Positions 26,000-37,331 of a stretch of 64,000 bases of DNA are shown one piece after another. The notes beneath the pieces were generated by a model. The model saw nothing but the letters and a program-made list of their open reading frames with translations. It had not been told where the DNA came from and ran no database searches. Position 1 is the first letter of the stretch. Every line of letters starts with the position of its first letter. Both the position numbers and the translations under genes were made by a program. The stretch lies in assembly GCF_018320785.1 (NCBI RefSeq), contig NC_054877.1, forward strand, positions 20,070,329 through 20,134,328. The letters are read 5' to 3'. Source of the DNA: Cheilinus undulatus. Lineage: Eukaryota > Chordata > Actinopteri > Labriformes > Labridae.

Positions 26000-26547
26000 G
26001 CAAAGCAGATGGATACGCCCCTTTCCTTGTTTTTCACTGGTGAACCCATCTTGCAAAGCTCCCATCTGAACCATGTGGGCCAGGACCAATCAGTGACAGG
26101 ACCAATCAGCGACGAGGGGCAGTACTTTCAGGCGCAGCAGAGTCATGACGTAAACAAGCAGCAGCAAGAGCTGGTGCAGTTATGGAGGAAGAGATTAGCG
26201 TGGATGCTGCTAAAGTGCCAGTTTTAGCAGAACTTGACAACATTTCTTTGTTAACAGAAGAACAAAGAACAGCAGTGAGTTGATTTGTTTTCAAAAACGA
26301 CAAAAGTGGAGTACTTACATGTCTACAGTCGCCATGTTTCGCATTATTCCTCAGTAGCTGCGCATGGGCAGCTCGATAGCTGCTATGTCACGTTTTGTTG
26401 CTCTGATTGGCCCGTAGAGATGTGACAGAACATTCACCCAATCACACTCTGACTTTTTTTCAAAGCCTTTGCCTTTTCTCAAACGTTTCCTATTGAAGCT
26501 TTCCAGATGGATGTGTGAAACACATCCATCTGGCGAGTCAGGTTAGC
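26000..26547 (+). mobile_element. MITE carrying a first-exon-like ORF, copy A
   Basis: The left side has CAAAGCAGATGGATACGCCC. The right side ends in a near-perfect palindrome with arms CCAGATGGATGTGT / ACACATCCATCTGG (26503-26533). Inside are two CCAATCAG boxes (26086, 26102), TGACGTAA (26147), ATG at 26182, the reading MEEEISVDAAKVPVLAELDN, then EEQRTA, and a GTGAGT donor at 26275. Copies B (50943) and C (61812) share this order in the opposite orientation. Confidence 0.7.
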
Positions 26548-26774
26548 ATCTGGAGGCATGGTAAACAATTTTTGGTGTCATAAATGTTTTGTTTTAATAA
26601 AGGTAGTATTAAGGGGGTACAATCTGGGTAGAGAACATACTTAGGGAAAGGTGATCCACTGTAATACAATCCAAATGTCTAATAATTTTACTTGATTTAA
26701 TGGTATTAAAATATCTGCCATTAGACCTGACATTTCAGTCACAGACTGTTGAAAAGCATAAATTTAGTCTCACC

Positions 26775-27030
26775 AGAGTAACTGTGGCTCAGAAGACAGA
26801 GTTGGGCGTCTTCAACCAGAAGGCCACATGCTGATGTGTCCTTGGCCATACACTTAACCCCAGTTTTCTCCCAGTGCTGTCAGTGATGTGTAAATGTGTA
26901 AGGGTTTACTGACAGGCTACTGATAGCCTTCCCCATCAGTGTGTGAATGTAGTGAATGGGTGGGCTAAGTGTGAGCTGTGGTGTAAAAGTGCCCGAAGTT
27001 GTCAGACAATTAGAAAAATGCTATCCAAGC
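26775..27030 (+). mobile_element. tRNA-headed SINE fragment
   Basis: Matches from memory a common fish SINE: GTGGCTCAGAAGACAGAGTT head, GTGTCCTTGGCCATACACTT, CCCCATCAGTGTGTGAATGT and a GTGTAAAAGTGC end. Diverged. No target duplication sought beyond the ends. Confidence 0.65.
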
Positions 27031-27179
27031 TCAAGTCTACTCAGCATTTTCTGAGATTCCCAGATGGTTTCTGAAGAGGATTTATGGACCCAAAGTCTCT
27101 TAATCTGAAATGTAACTCAAACTTCCAGTCAGTCAATATGACGATAAGGTTGGAAAGATGATAAATGAAATGAATGTCT

Positions 27180-28140
27180 TGATTGCTAACAGGCCTGTTT
27201 AGCCAGTCTAGCTTGTCAGCTAGCTAGCATATTCCAAATGATGAAAGCAGTCCGAACAAAACGCCTTAAATGTAGCATTGTCAGTCCAGCTGGTTGCCTA
27301 TGCATACTGTAGATCCTGTGTCAAAATACAATACCGTTTTTACAAAGAATGCAATGAGCTAGTCTAGTGACCAAAACATTCTTTACCAGGCCATAAACTG
27401 TTCTGTTGTAAAAATGAACATACTCTATTCATATGGGCCTAAATAGGGAGTTTTTTGTTTTCGCAGCCAGCCACAAGTGACGACATTTTATTCTAACTAG
27501 CTTCATTTTTCAGCAGTGGGGAGAAAGGCCACAGGTTTTTGTTTAATGCCTACCGCAAAACTTTAGTCAAAATACATGACTCCTGTGTCCCCATTTGTAT
27601 CATCATGACAGTGTTAAGGGGTTTTCCTCCTCCAAACCGGTATTGTCCCCAGTTTTCACCTCAGAATTCTTGTCACCTTAACTACGCTAGCTATGGAGTT
27701 AGCATTGGTACATAAACCAATGTCGCTAAGTTAGCTTTAGCAACATGAGCTTTAACAAACATAGCTGATGCTAACATAGCTACATAGAGCTTAGGTAGCT
27801 AACATTACCTTCTTAGCTTGGTTTGTATAGATATCCTTGACAAGCTTAGGTTTGAATATGTTAGCTATGTAGGTATGTAGCTAATGCAGCTAACAGAGCT
27901 ATGTAAACTACATTTGCTACAGTAAGCTATAAGGTTTTTTTAGGGGAGAGTTCAAGCTTTTTTTCCCCATTAGCAGACTGTTTACTCAGCTTTATTAATG
28001 AGGGTTAATGTACCTTTTTGTAATTAGGTTTTGAAGGTCAGATTTTTACTTTTGGTATTCTAACCCTTACCTTAAGCTAAACCTAAACAGAAGTTTAATC
28101 TGATTTTATTCCGAATTTTTTTGCGTACTCCTGCGTCTGA
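27180..28140. repeat. GCTA-rich tract with conserved 3' flank, copy 1
   Basis: 27180-27920 is dominated by AGCTA/TAGCT and GCTAAC words. It is followed by a T-rich segment with ATTAGCAGACTG and then a unit ending TAAACCTAAACAGAAG (28078-28094), which recurs after the 32.1 kb tract in the same order. Confidence 0.7.
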
Positions 28141-28424
28141 AAAAAAATTAATAGCTTGCTTTGATTGGGTTAAATAATTTGGGAAACATTAGTTTTCTGA
28201 CAGTTTAAATTTGATTGTTTCTTTACAAAACTGAGCAGAAATAGGATTAATGTAGGGAAGTTGGTGAGCCACAGGCAAGGTGCAACACGCACGCGCACAC
28301 ATATACACGGTTAGTGGATGGGAGGAGACGGTGAGTCGCATCCTGAGGTTTACAGAGGAGGGCAGTCGCCCTACCACACATTAAGCATTAGGGTTTCTCA
28401 TATAAGACATGAAAGCTTCACACA

Positions 28425-28850
28425 GACTGGTGGAGGCATGTCTCGCGCACGTCAACGTTTTCACTCCGTTTCCGTTTCGGGATGACCTCTCAGGTGCTAC
28501 GTGCGTCTCTGTCCACCTCAGCAGCAGCACGCGGTGTCGCGTTTAGTTGTCCACTTGGAGCAAATGCCGTCTCACATACAAGTGATCTTTCCTCTCTTCT
28601 CTTGTCGGGTTTGATGATTTTCATCGGCAGGTCGCACCGCTTCGCCTCGCTTTGTGCTCCCTCTGATTGAATGGCTGTCATGACTTGTGCCCTCAGGACC
28701 GTGAAGCTACAAAAACAGAAGGAGAAGCAGCTCGTTTGGCGATTCGTCCTTTCATCCTCTATGTGTGATCACGCGCGGTAATTAGACTGTGGATCTCTGT
28801 GAGTAACAGATAAAACAATGACAACATCTGGATATCGACATACAGGGTAA
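28425..28850 (+). promoter_or_regulatory. CpG-rich promoter and noncoding exon 1 of the tmem275-like gene
   Basis: Locally the most CpG-dense stretch in the window (for example CGCGCACGTCAACG and GCACGCGGTGTCGCG). A splice donor, ACATACAG|GGTAAGC, is near 28845-28850. The acceptor TTGTCATTTCAG|A at 30143 would join it to the coding exon. The transcription start is not determinable. Confidence 0.5.
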
Positions 28851-30143
28851 GCTCATTCTGAGGCTGCTGGATTTTACAGGAATGCAACACGTCAGTACAG
28901 CAAGCGTGTAAATGTGATCTTAACAAAGCCTAGTTAACACTTCACCATACTGGTTGTATTTTATAGGCTACAAGGTCATTCAGTCTCTACAGATCTTCAA
29001 ATATAGGCTAAACGACCATTTCCTCACATCTCCTGTCTACATCTGTAGTCTGAAATGAATATGATCATTTTAACTCAATACTGAGATGCTTCTCCATCGG
29101 TGGCCTAGCTAGTAGGAATGAACAGCAGCAGTGCTTTAGCACACAGACAAAAAAGTATATACTATGATAAAGAATTTAATATCATCTGCTGATGCTCAGG
29201 GTTTTATAAAAGGTCAAGCTAGAGCCACACATTGCCATCTTGTTCAATTTGATGCTCATGTTGCAGTAGAAATGCAGAGTTCTGCTGTGTGGCCCTCAAA
29301 TATCACTTTGTGTTTTTCTGTCTACCTGTAAAGATAAAGACATTGAGGTCCAACTTTCAGAAGAAAATGGCTACATAATATTAAATATACATGTTGATTG
29401 AGTCTGGCTTCCTAAATTATATGGTAGGACAGTAGGCTACCCAAATGTACCTTCAGGTTTACTAACTCTGTCCAGAAAACCTTAGACTTAGATACTCTTT
29501 CCATGCCATGTCTATAAACTATACAATTTCTGTTTCATTAATGATGGCTTGTATGTTATAGTCTGAAACTTTAAAAGCCATATCTATTTCATCAGCAGGT
29601 GCATTTTAGAGGAGTGATTCCTTCAAAAAATTGCAGGCAAAATGCAGAACGCTGTCTAAATTGTGCCAACACATTAGCAATGTTTTGCTCGAAATTATTG
29701 ATAAATCAAAACACGATTGGATGCCTTGGACTTCTATTTGTGTTGGCACTGAATCAGGTGTCCATAATTTGATTTTTCCTAGTATCAAATGGATGTTTTA
29801 AATTCTGGTATCATGACTACCCTAATTCATACACACAACAGTTTTGCAGTGAGATCCAGTCAGATTCCAACTCTAATCCGCCATTCACACTTTATACAGA
29901 TCCACCCATTGTACTGACCAACCTTTACACGCCCTCTCCTCATATTTGTAATCTACAGAAGTAGCAGCGCACAGTGATGAATGTCCACAGCTCAGTGATG
30001 GATCACACAGACCCTTTCAGGCAGGACACTTCACTGTACCCACAATGACAGATCTCCAGTGATAAAAGAGCACAGGACAAGAGTGGTGTACTGTTAATGT
30101 GTGTATGTACAAAACTCACTGCTGTCGTTTGTTGTCATTTCAG
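28851..30143 (+). other. Probable 5' intron of the tmem275-like gene
   Basis: AT-rich, with no ORF or repeat recognised. Inferred as an intron only from the donor and acceptor that bound it. Confidence 0.35.
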
Positions 30144-30260
30144 ACATTTCCTGCCTTGCCTTCCTCCCTGTTTGATTGTTGCCATGGGGAAGAGTTTGGA
30201 CTGAGTCACAGGAGGGTTTGAGCGCAGAGGTAAAGAGAGAGAGTCTGTGGAGGCGAAGAC

Positions 30261-30878
30261 ATGGTCATCACTGACAGAAGCACCCCTGTACCTAAGAAGG
30301 AGCCACAGCAGAAGAGCAGGGGAAAGTCCCGCCCTCATGGCCTGCCCTCTCCAGCGCTCTGCTGTGCTTGCGGCCTCTGCATCATGCTGGCCGGACTCAA
30401 CATCACACTGGTGGGGGCGTTTGCCTTCAGCACGCTGGTGCCTTCCGCAAACCCCCCCATCATCATTGGACCTATTTTGCTGCTTGTGGCTTTCTCCTTT
30501 TTCGGAGCATGTTGTGTGTGCAGCCGTCTCCCCCCTCCCCACAGCTCCAGGAGGTCTAAGGTGGGCGGCCGAGGCTCTGGCCTGATGGGCCACGGTGGGC
30601 TGGCAGGAGGAGCGGCGTTTGAAATAGAGACCAGTGAGCACACGCTGCAGGACACTACAGCTGTGCAGCTCAGCCCTACCTCTTCCCCTGGATCTTCGCG
30701 GGTGTCCAGTCCAGGAAAAGAGGCTCCGGATGAGGCCCTACCAGGACTCTGCAAGCTGTTCACCATGGAGACTAACGGCCCTTCTTCTGTTTCCGCCACC
30801 GCAGTCTACTCAACCTCCGCGGCAGCAGAAGGAGGGGAGGTGAGGCTCAACCTGCCACGTGAAGAGGTGGTCACCTAG
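30261..30878 (+). CDS. tmem275: Two-pass membrane protein, TMEM275-like
   Basis: 205 codons in a single exon. The start has a good context (GACATGG). A basic, polar N-terminus (PKKEPQQKSRGKSR) leads to membrane segment 1, about residues 32-56 (PALCCACGLCIMLAGLNITL and on), then a short loop and segment 2, about 66-87 (PIIIGPILLLVAFSFFGACC). A Gly/Ser/Pro-rich soluble tail of about 115 residues follows, ending LPREEVVT. Cysteines cluster at both membrane borders. The gene lies directly downstream of kncn in the same orientation, as TMEM275 does in human as I recall, and this supports the name; sequence alone would give only 'small membrane protein'. Function unknown. Overlapping ORFs on the other frames (up to 168 aa) are shadows of this GC-rich exon. 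Confidence 0.8.
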   Translation: MVITDRSTPVPKKEPQQKSRGKSRPHGLPSPALCCACGLCIMLAGLNITLVGAFAFSTLVPSANPPIIIGPILLLVAFSFFGACCVCSRLPPPHSSRRSKVGGRGSGLMGHGGLAGGAAFEIETSEHTLQDTTAVQLSPTSSPGSSRVSSPGKEAPDEALPGLCKLFTMETNGPSSVSATAVYSTSAAAEGGEVRLNLPREEVVT

Positions 30879-32125
30879 CAGCACAGAGACTCTTCCAAGG
30901 CCGGAGCACTGGCAGTGTACATATTCTTCTGGATCGAGGGCTTGCTGATTGTGATTGTGTCTTCTAGTTTACGTAGTGCCATACCTCCAGTTGTGAACAG
31001 TCTGCTTTTGATTTCCCCACTGTGCAGTCAACTGGTTATTAGCATGCATTGTTTCTGGAACATCAAAGTATTTGTGGATCGTAAGTTTGGGAATTAAAAT
31101 TCCTACCTCTCGTGCTGTTTTCCAAGTCTTTGTTTGAAACTTTGGGCATTACGAACAGTTCTCATGTGCAGAAATGTTTCTATTTCACTGTTTCTCTGGT
31201 CTGTGGAAACCTCACCTGTCAGCAGTGATCCCAGAGGGCTCGTCTGAAACAAATGATTGTTGATTTGTTCTTAGAACTCAAAGATTAGATGTGAAAGGTC
31301 AACAGTGAGAACATGAGTGTAATGGTACAGTTATGTTTGTCGTGACATTTGGTATTTTGTATGACATATACAGCGCTGAGCTTGTTTTGGGGGCATAAAA
31401 TATCACATGTCACAAAGGTCCCAAAGCAATATTCTCTTCAGATGAGATTAAATTCTTGGCATTTACAGTTCTTTTATCAATGATTGCACTGTTTTGCTAT
31501 ATAGACATTCCACTAAAAAATGAACAACTGTGCTCAAAGAGGAGTGTTACCATAAATGTTCATATTACTGCACATAATGTTTGAGGCACTTTTCCTATTG
31601 TTGACTTATTTGGTCATCACTCCAACATTAACCACCATTGATGTTTCCTCCCATATTCTTGACAATTTATTTTCAAAGAGGTCATCCTAACTCACAACAC
31701 GTTTTTTTGTCATTTCTGCTTGCTTGTGTTTTTGTTTTGTTGCAGTCCAGTCTATTTCCGCTTCTGTACAGAGAGATTTGAATCCAGGCAGATTCAGGTC
31801 AGGCTAATCACAACCATTTATCCAATATGGCAATCTGGCTTCAGTCCGTGCACCTCTGACTGCCACTCTCACACTCACACTGACTGAATATCTGAGACGC
31901 TGTCTCTTTCAAAACAGAAATGCAATAATTTGCCAATACAACATATTTCCAGTTTTACAAAAAAATCATAAAGTGTGGCAGTTGCATTCATGAAATAACC
32001 ACACTGCAAACATGACAAACTAAGCAACACTTTATAAATAAAGCAGAGAAAAGGGCAGAGGTCTGATCTGGGATGAACTTATGTTTAGACCCATTTTAGA
32101 AGTAGTTACACTTACGGTGGTTCCC
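30879..32125 (+). other. 3' UTR and flank of the tmem275-like gene
   Basis: No further coding sequence. Candidate polyadenylation signals are ATTAAA at about 31093 and AATAAA at about 32037. Which is used cannot be decided. Confidence 0.4.
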
Positions 32126-32560
32126 AATAGTTTTGCTAGCTTTAGCTAAAGCTAAAATGGCTGCACTATGTGGTTAATGTTACTTCATAAGCCACTATAG
32201 CTTAGTTAGCTTTAGCAACATAAGCTCAAGCAAATGTAGCCAAAGCTAACATAGCTATGTAGATAATATAGCTATATTGCTTGCCTGGCTGCTTTATGAA
32301 CTTAGCTCTAGCTACATTAGCTACCTAGCATACACCGCTAACGGAGCTATGTAAGCTACACTTGCTGAGTTTTAATGTTTCATGGAGGAAGAGCTTTTTT
32401 GCAGTTAGCAGAATGTTTTTTTAAATGTTCTGTAACGAGGTTTTGCAGGTCAGGTTTTTTACTTTTAACCTTTGGTATCCTAACTGTAACTTTAACCCTA
32501 ACCCTAACCCTAAACAGAAATTGAATCTGATTTTGTTTGGAAAATTTTATCGTGTATTTC
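32125..32560. repeat. GCTA-rich tract with conserved 3' flank, copy 2
   Basis: GCTA-rich 32130-32360, then CATGGAGGAAGAGCTTTTTT and CAGTTAGCAGAATG, then a unit with three telomere-like CCCTAA repeats (about 32494-32513) and AAACAGAAATTGAATCTGAT. The same order is seen at 27.2-28.1 kb; the first flank also occurs at 61.6 kb. Confidence 0.7.
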
Positions 32561-33329
32561 TGTTCTGACAGAGATGGCGTCTCAGATGAATGGTCTGAGA
32601 GAGTGTTCACCAAAGATGTATGGTCTACAACCAGAGCCCTCCAATATGGCTGGTTTAAGAGCTATTAAGTCATTTTTGTAACCAACCAATATGGCTGCCA
32701 CCATAGATCTGCTCTTCATGTCAGTATTATACAAACTCAACTGTAGATTATGAAGCTTACAAATAGAGTTGCCTATAGAACCATGCAGTGCTTAGAATTT
32801 ATTTTAGTTCATACAAAGCCATATGAATTTGATGTTGCAGCTCATAGCTGCATGAATGTTTCCATGCTGTTTGTCTTTAATGGTCCAAACTTGGAAATAA
32901 CGCCCCTTAGAAACTGAAATGGCCAAAGGGCTTCCAAAGTTCCCATGAATGTTTTGCTTTAGAACCATGTCCATCTAATCAGTAGCTCATACTCTACATG
33001 CATATGATGCAGCTTAGGTCCAGGTGGTCTGCTGGGGGTTACCTCACTGTAAGGCAAAAAAAAAGTGACTTATTGATGATTTGATCATCACAAATTTTAA
33101 ATTCACTTTAAGAGAGCGAATGTTTTTAAATTCCAACTTGTATTGAAGTCTCATTTTTAATGTCTGTTATGACACCCAGCAAAACAAACCTCCGCTGGAC
33201 CTAGCATCCACAATATGGAAAAGCCAAGAAGTCTGACTGAGTTCACATGTTCAGACTGCATAAAAACTACCTGTTCCCCATCACTGTGATGTCTCTCTGT
33301 CAGTCATGACCTTGACTGATCAGCAGACA

Positions 33330-33440
33330 CATTCAAACCCTGATTTCCTTTGAAAGGAAAGCTGCCTTAGACTGGGATTTCAGGATCAAACTAATGAGGG
33401 CTATAATTAAAGTGCACCACAGCTTTTTTCAGCAGAAAGC
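33330..33440. promoter_or_regulatory. Candidate conserved noncoding element
   Basis: Complex sequence with AACTAATGAGGGCTATAATT, TTAAAGTGCACC and CTTTGAAAGG words, unlike the surrounding AT-rich spacer. Not tested for conservation. Confidence 0.25.
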
Positions 33441-33678
33441 CTTTGTTTGGTTCTTGATGTCTACTCCATGTTGTTAGGAACGCATCACCAATTTTTGTTT
33501 ATAATGTGACAAATGCATGCCGATGGCTTAAACTTTCCATCTCAGAAATGTACACAGAGCTGTGTTAAAATTAAAAACCTGCATACAGGTAGATGGTTCA
33601 GTGACCAGGTCCTTCTGCAGTATTTACCTGTGTTAAATATGACCCAGCTCCTCAAAGGGACCAGTGTCAGTGTCAAAG

Positions 33679-33727
<49 letters not shown>
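33679..33727. repeat. (CT)n microsatellite
   Basis: About 22 uninterrupted CT units. Confidence 0.97.
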
Positions 33728-33730
<3 letters not shown>

Positions 33731-34176
33731 CCAAATTCTGAGTGCTGAGCTGATTTTTGCATGTTCAGTATCAAGGAAATGCAAACATCCTGTTGTGAAG
33801 TGTAAGTGTTATTTGTGTATTTATATTTTGTGTCGCACTTATACAAAAGGAATCTAGAAAATGTAAAGAGTAAAATATTTTTGTGAAGATTATAATTTGT
33901 TTATTTTAAAGAGTAACTGATCCAAATGTGAATCCTTCTGAAGATATAAAAATAAAAGTCTCTTTCAGTAGAATATGAGAATGTTCATTATGTATTTGTG
34001 CCGTGGCACTGTGTACTTGTTACATTGCATTTTGTGTCATCATGAAGTGAAATGAATAGGAATGTCCGGTGGGATCTGTTATATAAGAACATTTAAAAGT
34101 AGTTCAGTGTGATCTTGCAGGAGAACTGTTGTTTCTTGGAGCCTGACAATTTTTTAAAAGAGGCTTACTTAAGAGA

Positions 34177-34480
34177 TGCTGCCCGGTGGTGCAGTGGGCA
34201 GCACTGCTGCCTCACAACGAGTAGGTTCCCTGTGCGAATCCTAGTTAGACAGGGTCTTTCTTTGTGAAATTTGCACATTGCAGATTCTCTTCCTCCCAAA
34301 AGCATGCTTGTTTGGCTAACTGGTGATTCTTTTAATTCTCTTAAGGCGTGAGTGTGCCTGGTGTTTGTCTCTACTGTGTGATTTACTGGCAACCAGCACA
34401 GGATAAACCCTGCTTCTTGCTAAATGACTTCTTGGGTTAGCAGTCGCCTCTCGTGACCCCAAACAGGATAAACATTCTAG
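34177..34480 (+). mobile_element. tRNA-headed SINE (same family as 13186-13517)
   Basis: The head CGGTGGTGCAGTGGGCAGCA and CTGCCTCACAACGAG is followed by the body with AATTTGCACATTGCAGATTC and the end GACCCCAAACAGGATAAACA. Diverged, with the B box degraded (GTGCGAATCC). Confidence 0.8.
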
Positions 34481-34658
34481 ATCAGCAGTCGTCTCAACTG
34501 GTCAAGCCTCAGGACCAACGATCAACTCCTTAAGGAGAAATGCAACCCAAATTGTTGATAATTTTTGGTCATCATATAAAGTTGACAGAAAACAGAAAAT
34601 AGCTTAGGGAGTTCAAAAGATGAACTAAAACAAAGATACAGGACTAAACAATCAGGAT

Positions 34659-34977
34659 CAGTGGTTCTCAAACCTGGGGGTCAGGACCCCCTTTGGGGTC
34701 TCAAGACACTGAGAGGGGATCCACAGATACCTTCCAAAAAATAATATATTAAAATGATTTCAAATAGAATATTTTACCCATTTTAAGAAAAATGCATGGT
34801 CATTTTGTGATATTTACATTCTTATCAAAGTAATTAAAAAAACGTTAAACATTTAAGTCTGCACATGAATATTCTTGAATGTGCACAATTGTGTTCAAAT
34901 ATGCTTCAAACAAACTCGGGTATAGTCGGGGCTCCTTTATTTTGGAGGTTGTGAGCTGAAAAGGTTGAGAACTCCTG
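34659..34977. mobile_element. hAT-type MITE
   Basis: The left end CAGTGGTTCTCAAACCTGGG faces the right end AGGTTGAGAACTCCTG. Inside is the typical GGGGGTCAGGACCCCCTTTG palindrome. The flanking 8-mers do not match, so the target duplication has decayed. Confidence 0.75.
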
Positions 34978-36249
34978 GTCTACATAGGGGATGGACGTAG
35001 ACTTTAAAGGCTTTCACAGCAATTTATGAGCAACAACAAAACGCAAATGGGCAGCGTCCACCTTCATTTTACTTCCCATTTCCACACCAAAGACCGAAAG
35101 ACTGCTACCAATGTCACATTTTTTTTTTATTAATGTAATCATTTCTTGATTATTCTCAGAACTAATTCAATTATTACTTGCAAAATAATTGTCGGACAAA
35201 AGTGAATCTACAAAACAAAAAAAAAGGAAAAATGCACCAAGTCTATGCATGTTCGAGGCTGTAACCACAGAACTTGTCTATAAACAGCCATTTCTAAAAC
35301 TTTTTTGAGAATCAGCTTTATTAGCAAGGTATGCCCGTGCAACAAGACATTTGACCCCAGTGTGCTTTGCTGTAAAGGAATTAGATATTAAAAACAAAAA
35401 GTAAAAGAGAATTGAAGAATGTATTATTTATTTTAATTAAGATTTAAATATGTACAAGCTCTTTTAAGGATTATTTCTAGTATACACAAGTCTGTGTTAA
35501 TTAATAATATGGTTGCAATATGTGCAAAGGGTGTAGGGATGCTGACTAGACATGTTCAGAGTAAACGTTCAAGGATGTGGACAGATTTACATGAGGCAGA
35601 TAATTTAAAAAAGTTAATTAGTGCAAATGGGCATATGAGGTTAGGCATTTTACCACAGAGAGCCTTATAACAGCATTTGAGTCAAAGTGAATGGAATAAT
35701 TACTTGTAGCATCTGAGTAAGGTGAACAGATTCAATTAGACAAGTAGGTTCAGCACATTTGTTTGTGCAAATATGCATTTGAGGTGAGACATTTTACCAC
35801 AGAGCATCTTCTTATAGCGCTAGAGTTACAGTATTTATTTGCAGTGTTTGGGTATGGTAAATAGGTTCAATTAAATCATTAATTAGTATGGTAAGTAGAT
35901 AAATTAGTGCAAATATATAAATGAAGTTAGGCATTTTACCACAGAGAGAGCCTTGTGACAGCATTTGAGTATGGCAAATACTTTAAAATAGTAATTAGTA
36001 CAGTAAGTAGTGCATGTTTGTGTAAATATGCATAAGTGGTGGGCCATTTTACCACAGAGAGCCTTCTTACAGTAATAGATTAATTACTTGCAGCATTTGA
36101 GTATGGCTAATAGATTTAATTAAATTATTAATTAGTGAAAATCTGTGTACCAAGCAAGGTATTTTACCACAGTGACCTTTACAGAATTTGAGTCACAGGG
36201 AATAGAAGCAGCATCTGAGTATGGAAAATACATCAAAGTAGTAATTATG

Positions 36250-36790
36250 TAGTAAGTAGGTAGTGTAGCTTCTTTGAGCGACATACGTAGATAACAATGA
36301 TGCATAACTAACGTTGCTATAGCAAAGCTAACAACCAGCAACAAAGCTTTGCATCTACATTATCTGCCAAGTTAAGTTAGCCCTAGCTACTTTACTAAAG
36401 CTCACATTGCTAAAGCCAACTATGCTATATGTTATGGAGCTACATAGCTAATGTTGCTAAAGCCAAGCTAACAAACCAACTTCAAAGCTACACATCTACA
36501 TTATCTGCCTAGCTAAGTTAGCTGTAGCTACTTTAATAAAGCTCACGTTGCTAAAGCTAACTAAGCTATATATTATGGAGCTACGTAGCTAACATAGCTA
36601 TAGCTAAGCTTACAACGCAGCTATGTAAACTTCATTGGTATATTTTCTATGTAGCTATTTTAGCTTTAGCTAGGTTACTAAAGCTCATATTGCTAAAGCT
36701 AACTAAGCTAACTAAGCAATAGAAAACAGAACTATGTAGCTATAGCTAAGCTCACAAAGCAGCTATGTAAGCTATGTAGGTATACTATCT
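36250..36790. repeat. GCTA-rich low-complexity tract
   Basis: Dense AAAGCTAACTAAGCTA-type words. There are three internal direct copies of a segment with CTGCC..GCTAAGTTAGC..GTAGCTACTTTA at about 36365, 36505 and 36655, so it is itself tandemly built. Confidence 0.8.
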
Positions 36791-36791
36791 G

Positions 36792-36868
36792 AAAATGTTC
36801 TGGAAGTGATTGGAACACCTGATTTCAATTATTAGGATAGGTGAGTGAATACTTTTGTCTATATAGTG
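36792..36868 (-). mobile_element. Terminal fragment of a Tc1-like element
   Basis: Reads GTGATTGGAACACCTGATTT, GGTGAGTGAATACTTTTG and ends TATATAGTG followed by TA. This is the left terminus of the Tc1 family whose interior lies at 45470-46090. Confidence 0.75.
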
Positions 36869-37317
36869 TACATTTGTGCAAATATGCATATGAGTAAATA
36901 AAATAAATTTGCCCATATTAGTACGGTAAAGAGATGAGTTAGTGCAAATGTGCATATGAGGTGAGGCTTGTACCAAAGTGAGCTGTCTAACAGTATTTGC
37001 AATCCAGTAAAGCAGTAAACGATGATACATGATATTTTACATTTAGAGGGGCTAAGGTGCTTGTTAAATGAAAGTTCTATTTCCTGACACTCTGTGTCTG
37101 TTGAGTGGTTATTAGAGTAGCTATAAACAAAACAAATATGGAGATATTATTTCAGCTTTGGCCACATTTTCTCTCCTGAAGCTTTGTAATGCTGAATCTG
37201 GCTTCAATAAACAAACAGAAAGTGCTAGGCCACCCTTTAACACATCACATCATGTGGCCTTGAGTAAAGAGTACACCATAAGCTCCTCCTCAGTTGTTTC
37301 TGTGTTTAAACATGTTT

Positions 37318-37331
37318 CCACTAGAGGGCAC
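37318..37331 (+). promoter_or_regulatory. CTCF-like motif
   Basis: CCACTAGAGGGCAC fits the CTCF core consensus CCASYAGRKGGCRS. Motif match only. Confidence 0.4.

Larger units (their letters stand above)
35600..37010. repeat. Tandem repeat array (~105-145 bp unit), interrupted
   Basis: Units share GCAAATATGCATATGAGGT, CATTTTACCACAGAG, CAGCATTTGAGTATGG and TTAATTAGT words. The CATTTTACCACAG core recurs near 35647, 35790, 35932, 36043 and 36163. A last copy at 36870-37010 is separated by a GCTA-rich block (36250-36790) and a Tc1 terminus (36792-36868). Confidence 0.8.

Noticed and set aside
28482-28681. Small ORFs on both strands in the CpG-rich region
   Set aside because: High GC keeps frames open; no conserved features, and the region is better read as promoter/5' exon.
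30135-30799. Overlapping ORFs of 112-168 codons on other frames of the tmem275-like exon
   Set aside because: Shadows of a GC-rich coding exon; only the 205-codon frame has membrane segments and a good start.
33542-33784. ORF with an (RE)n run
   Set aside because: Produced by the (CT)n microsatellite.
34659-34985. Target duplication for the hAT-type MITE
   Set aside because: The flanking 8-mers ATCAGGAT and GTCTACAT match at only four positions.
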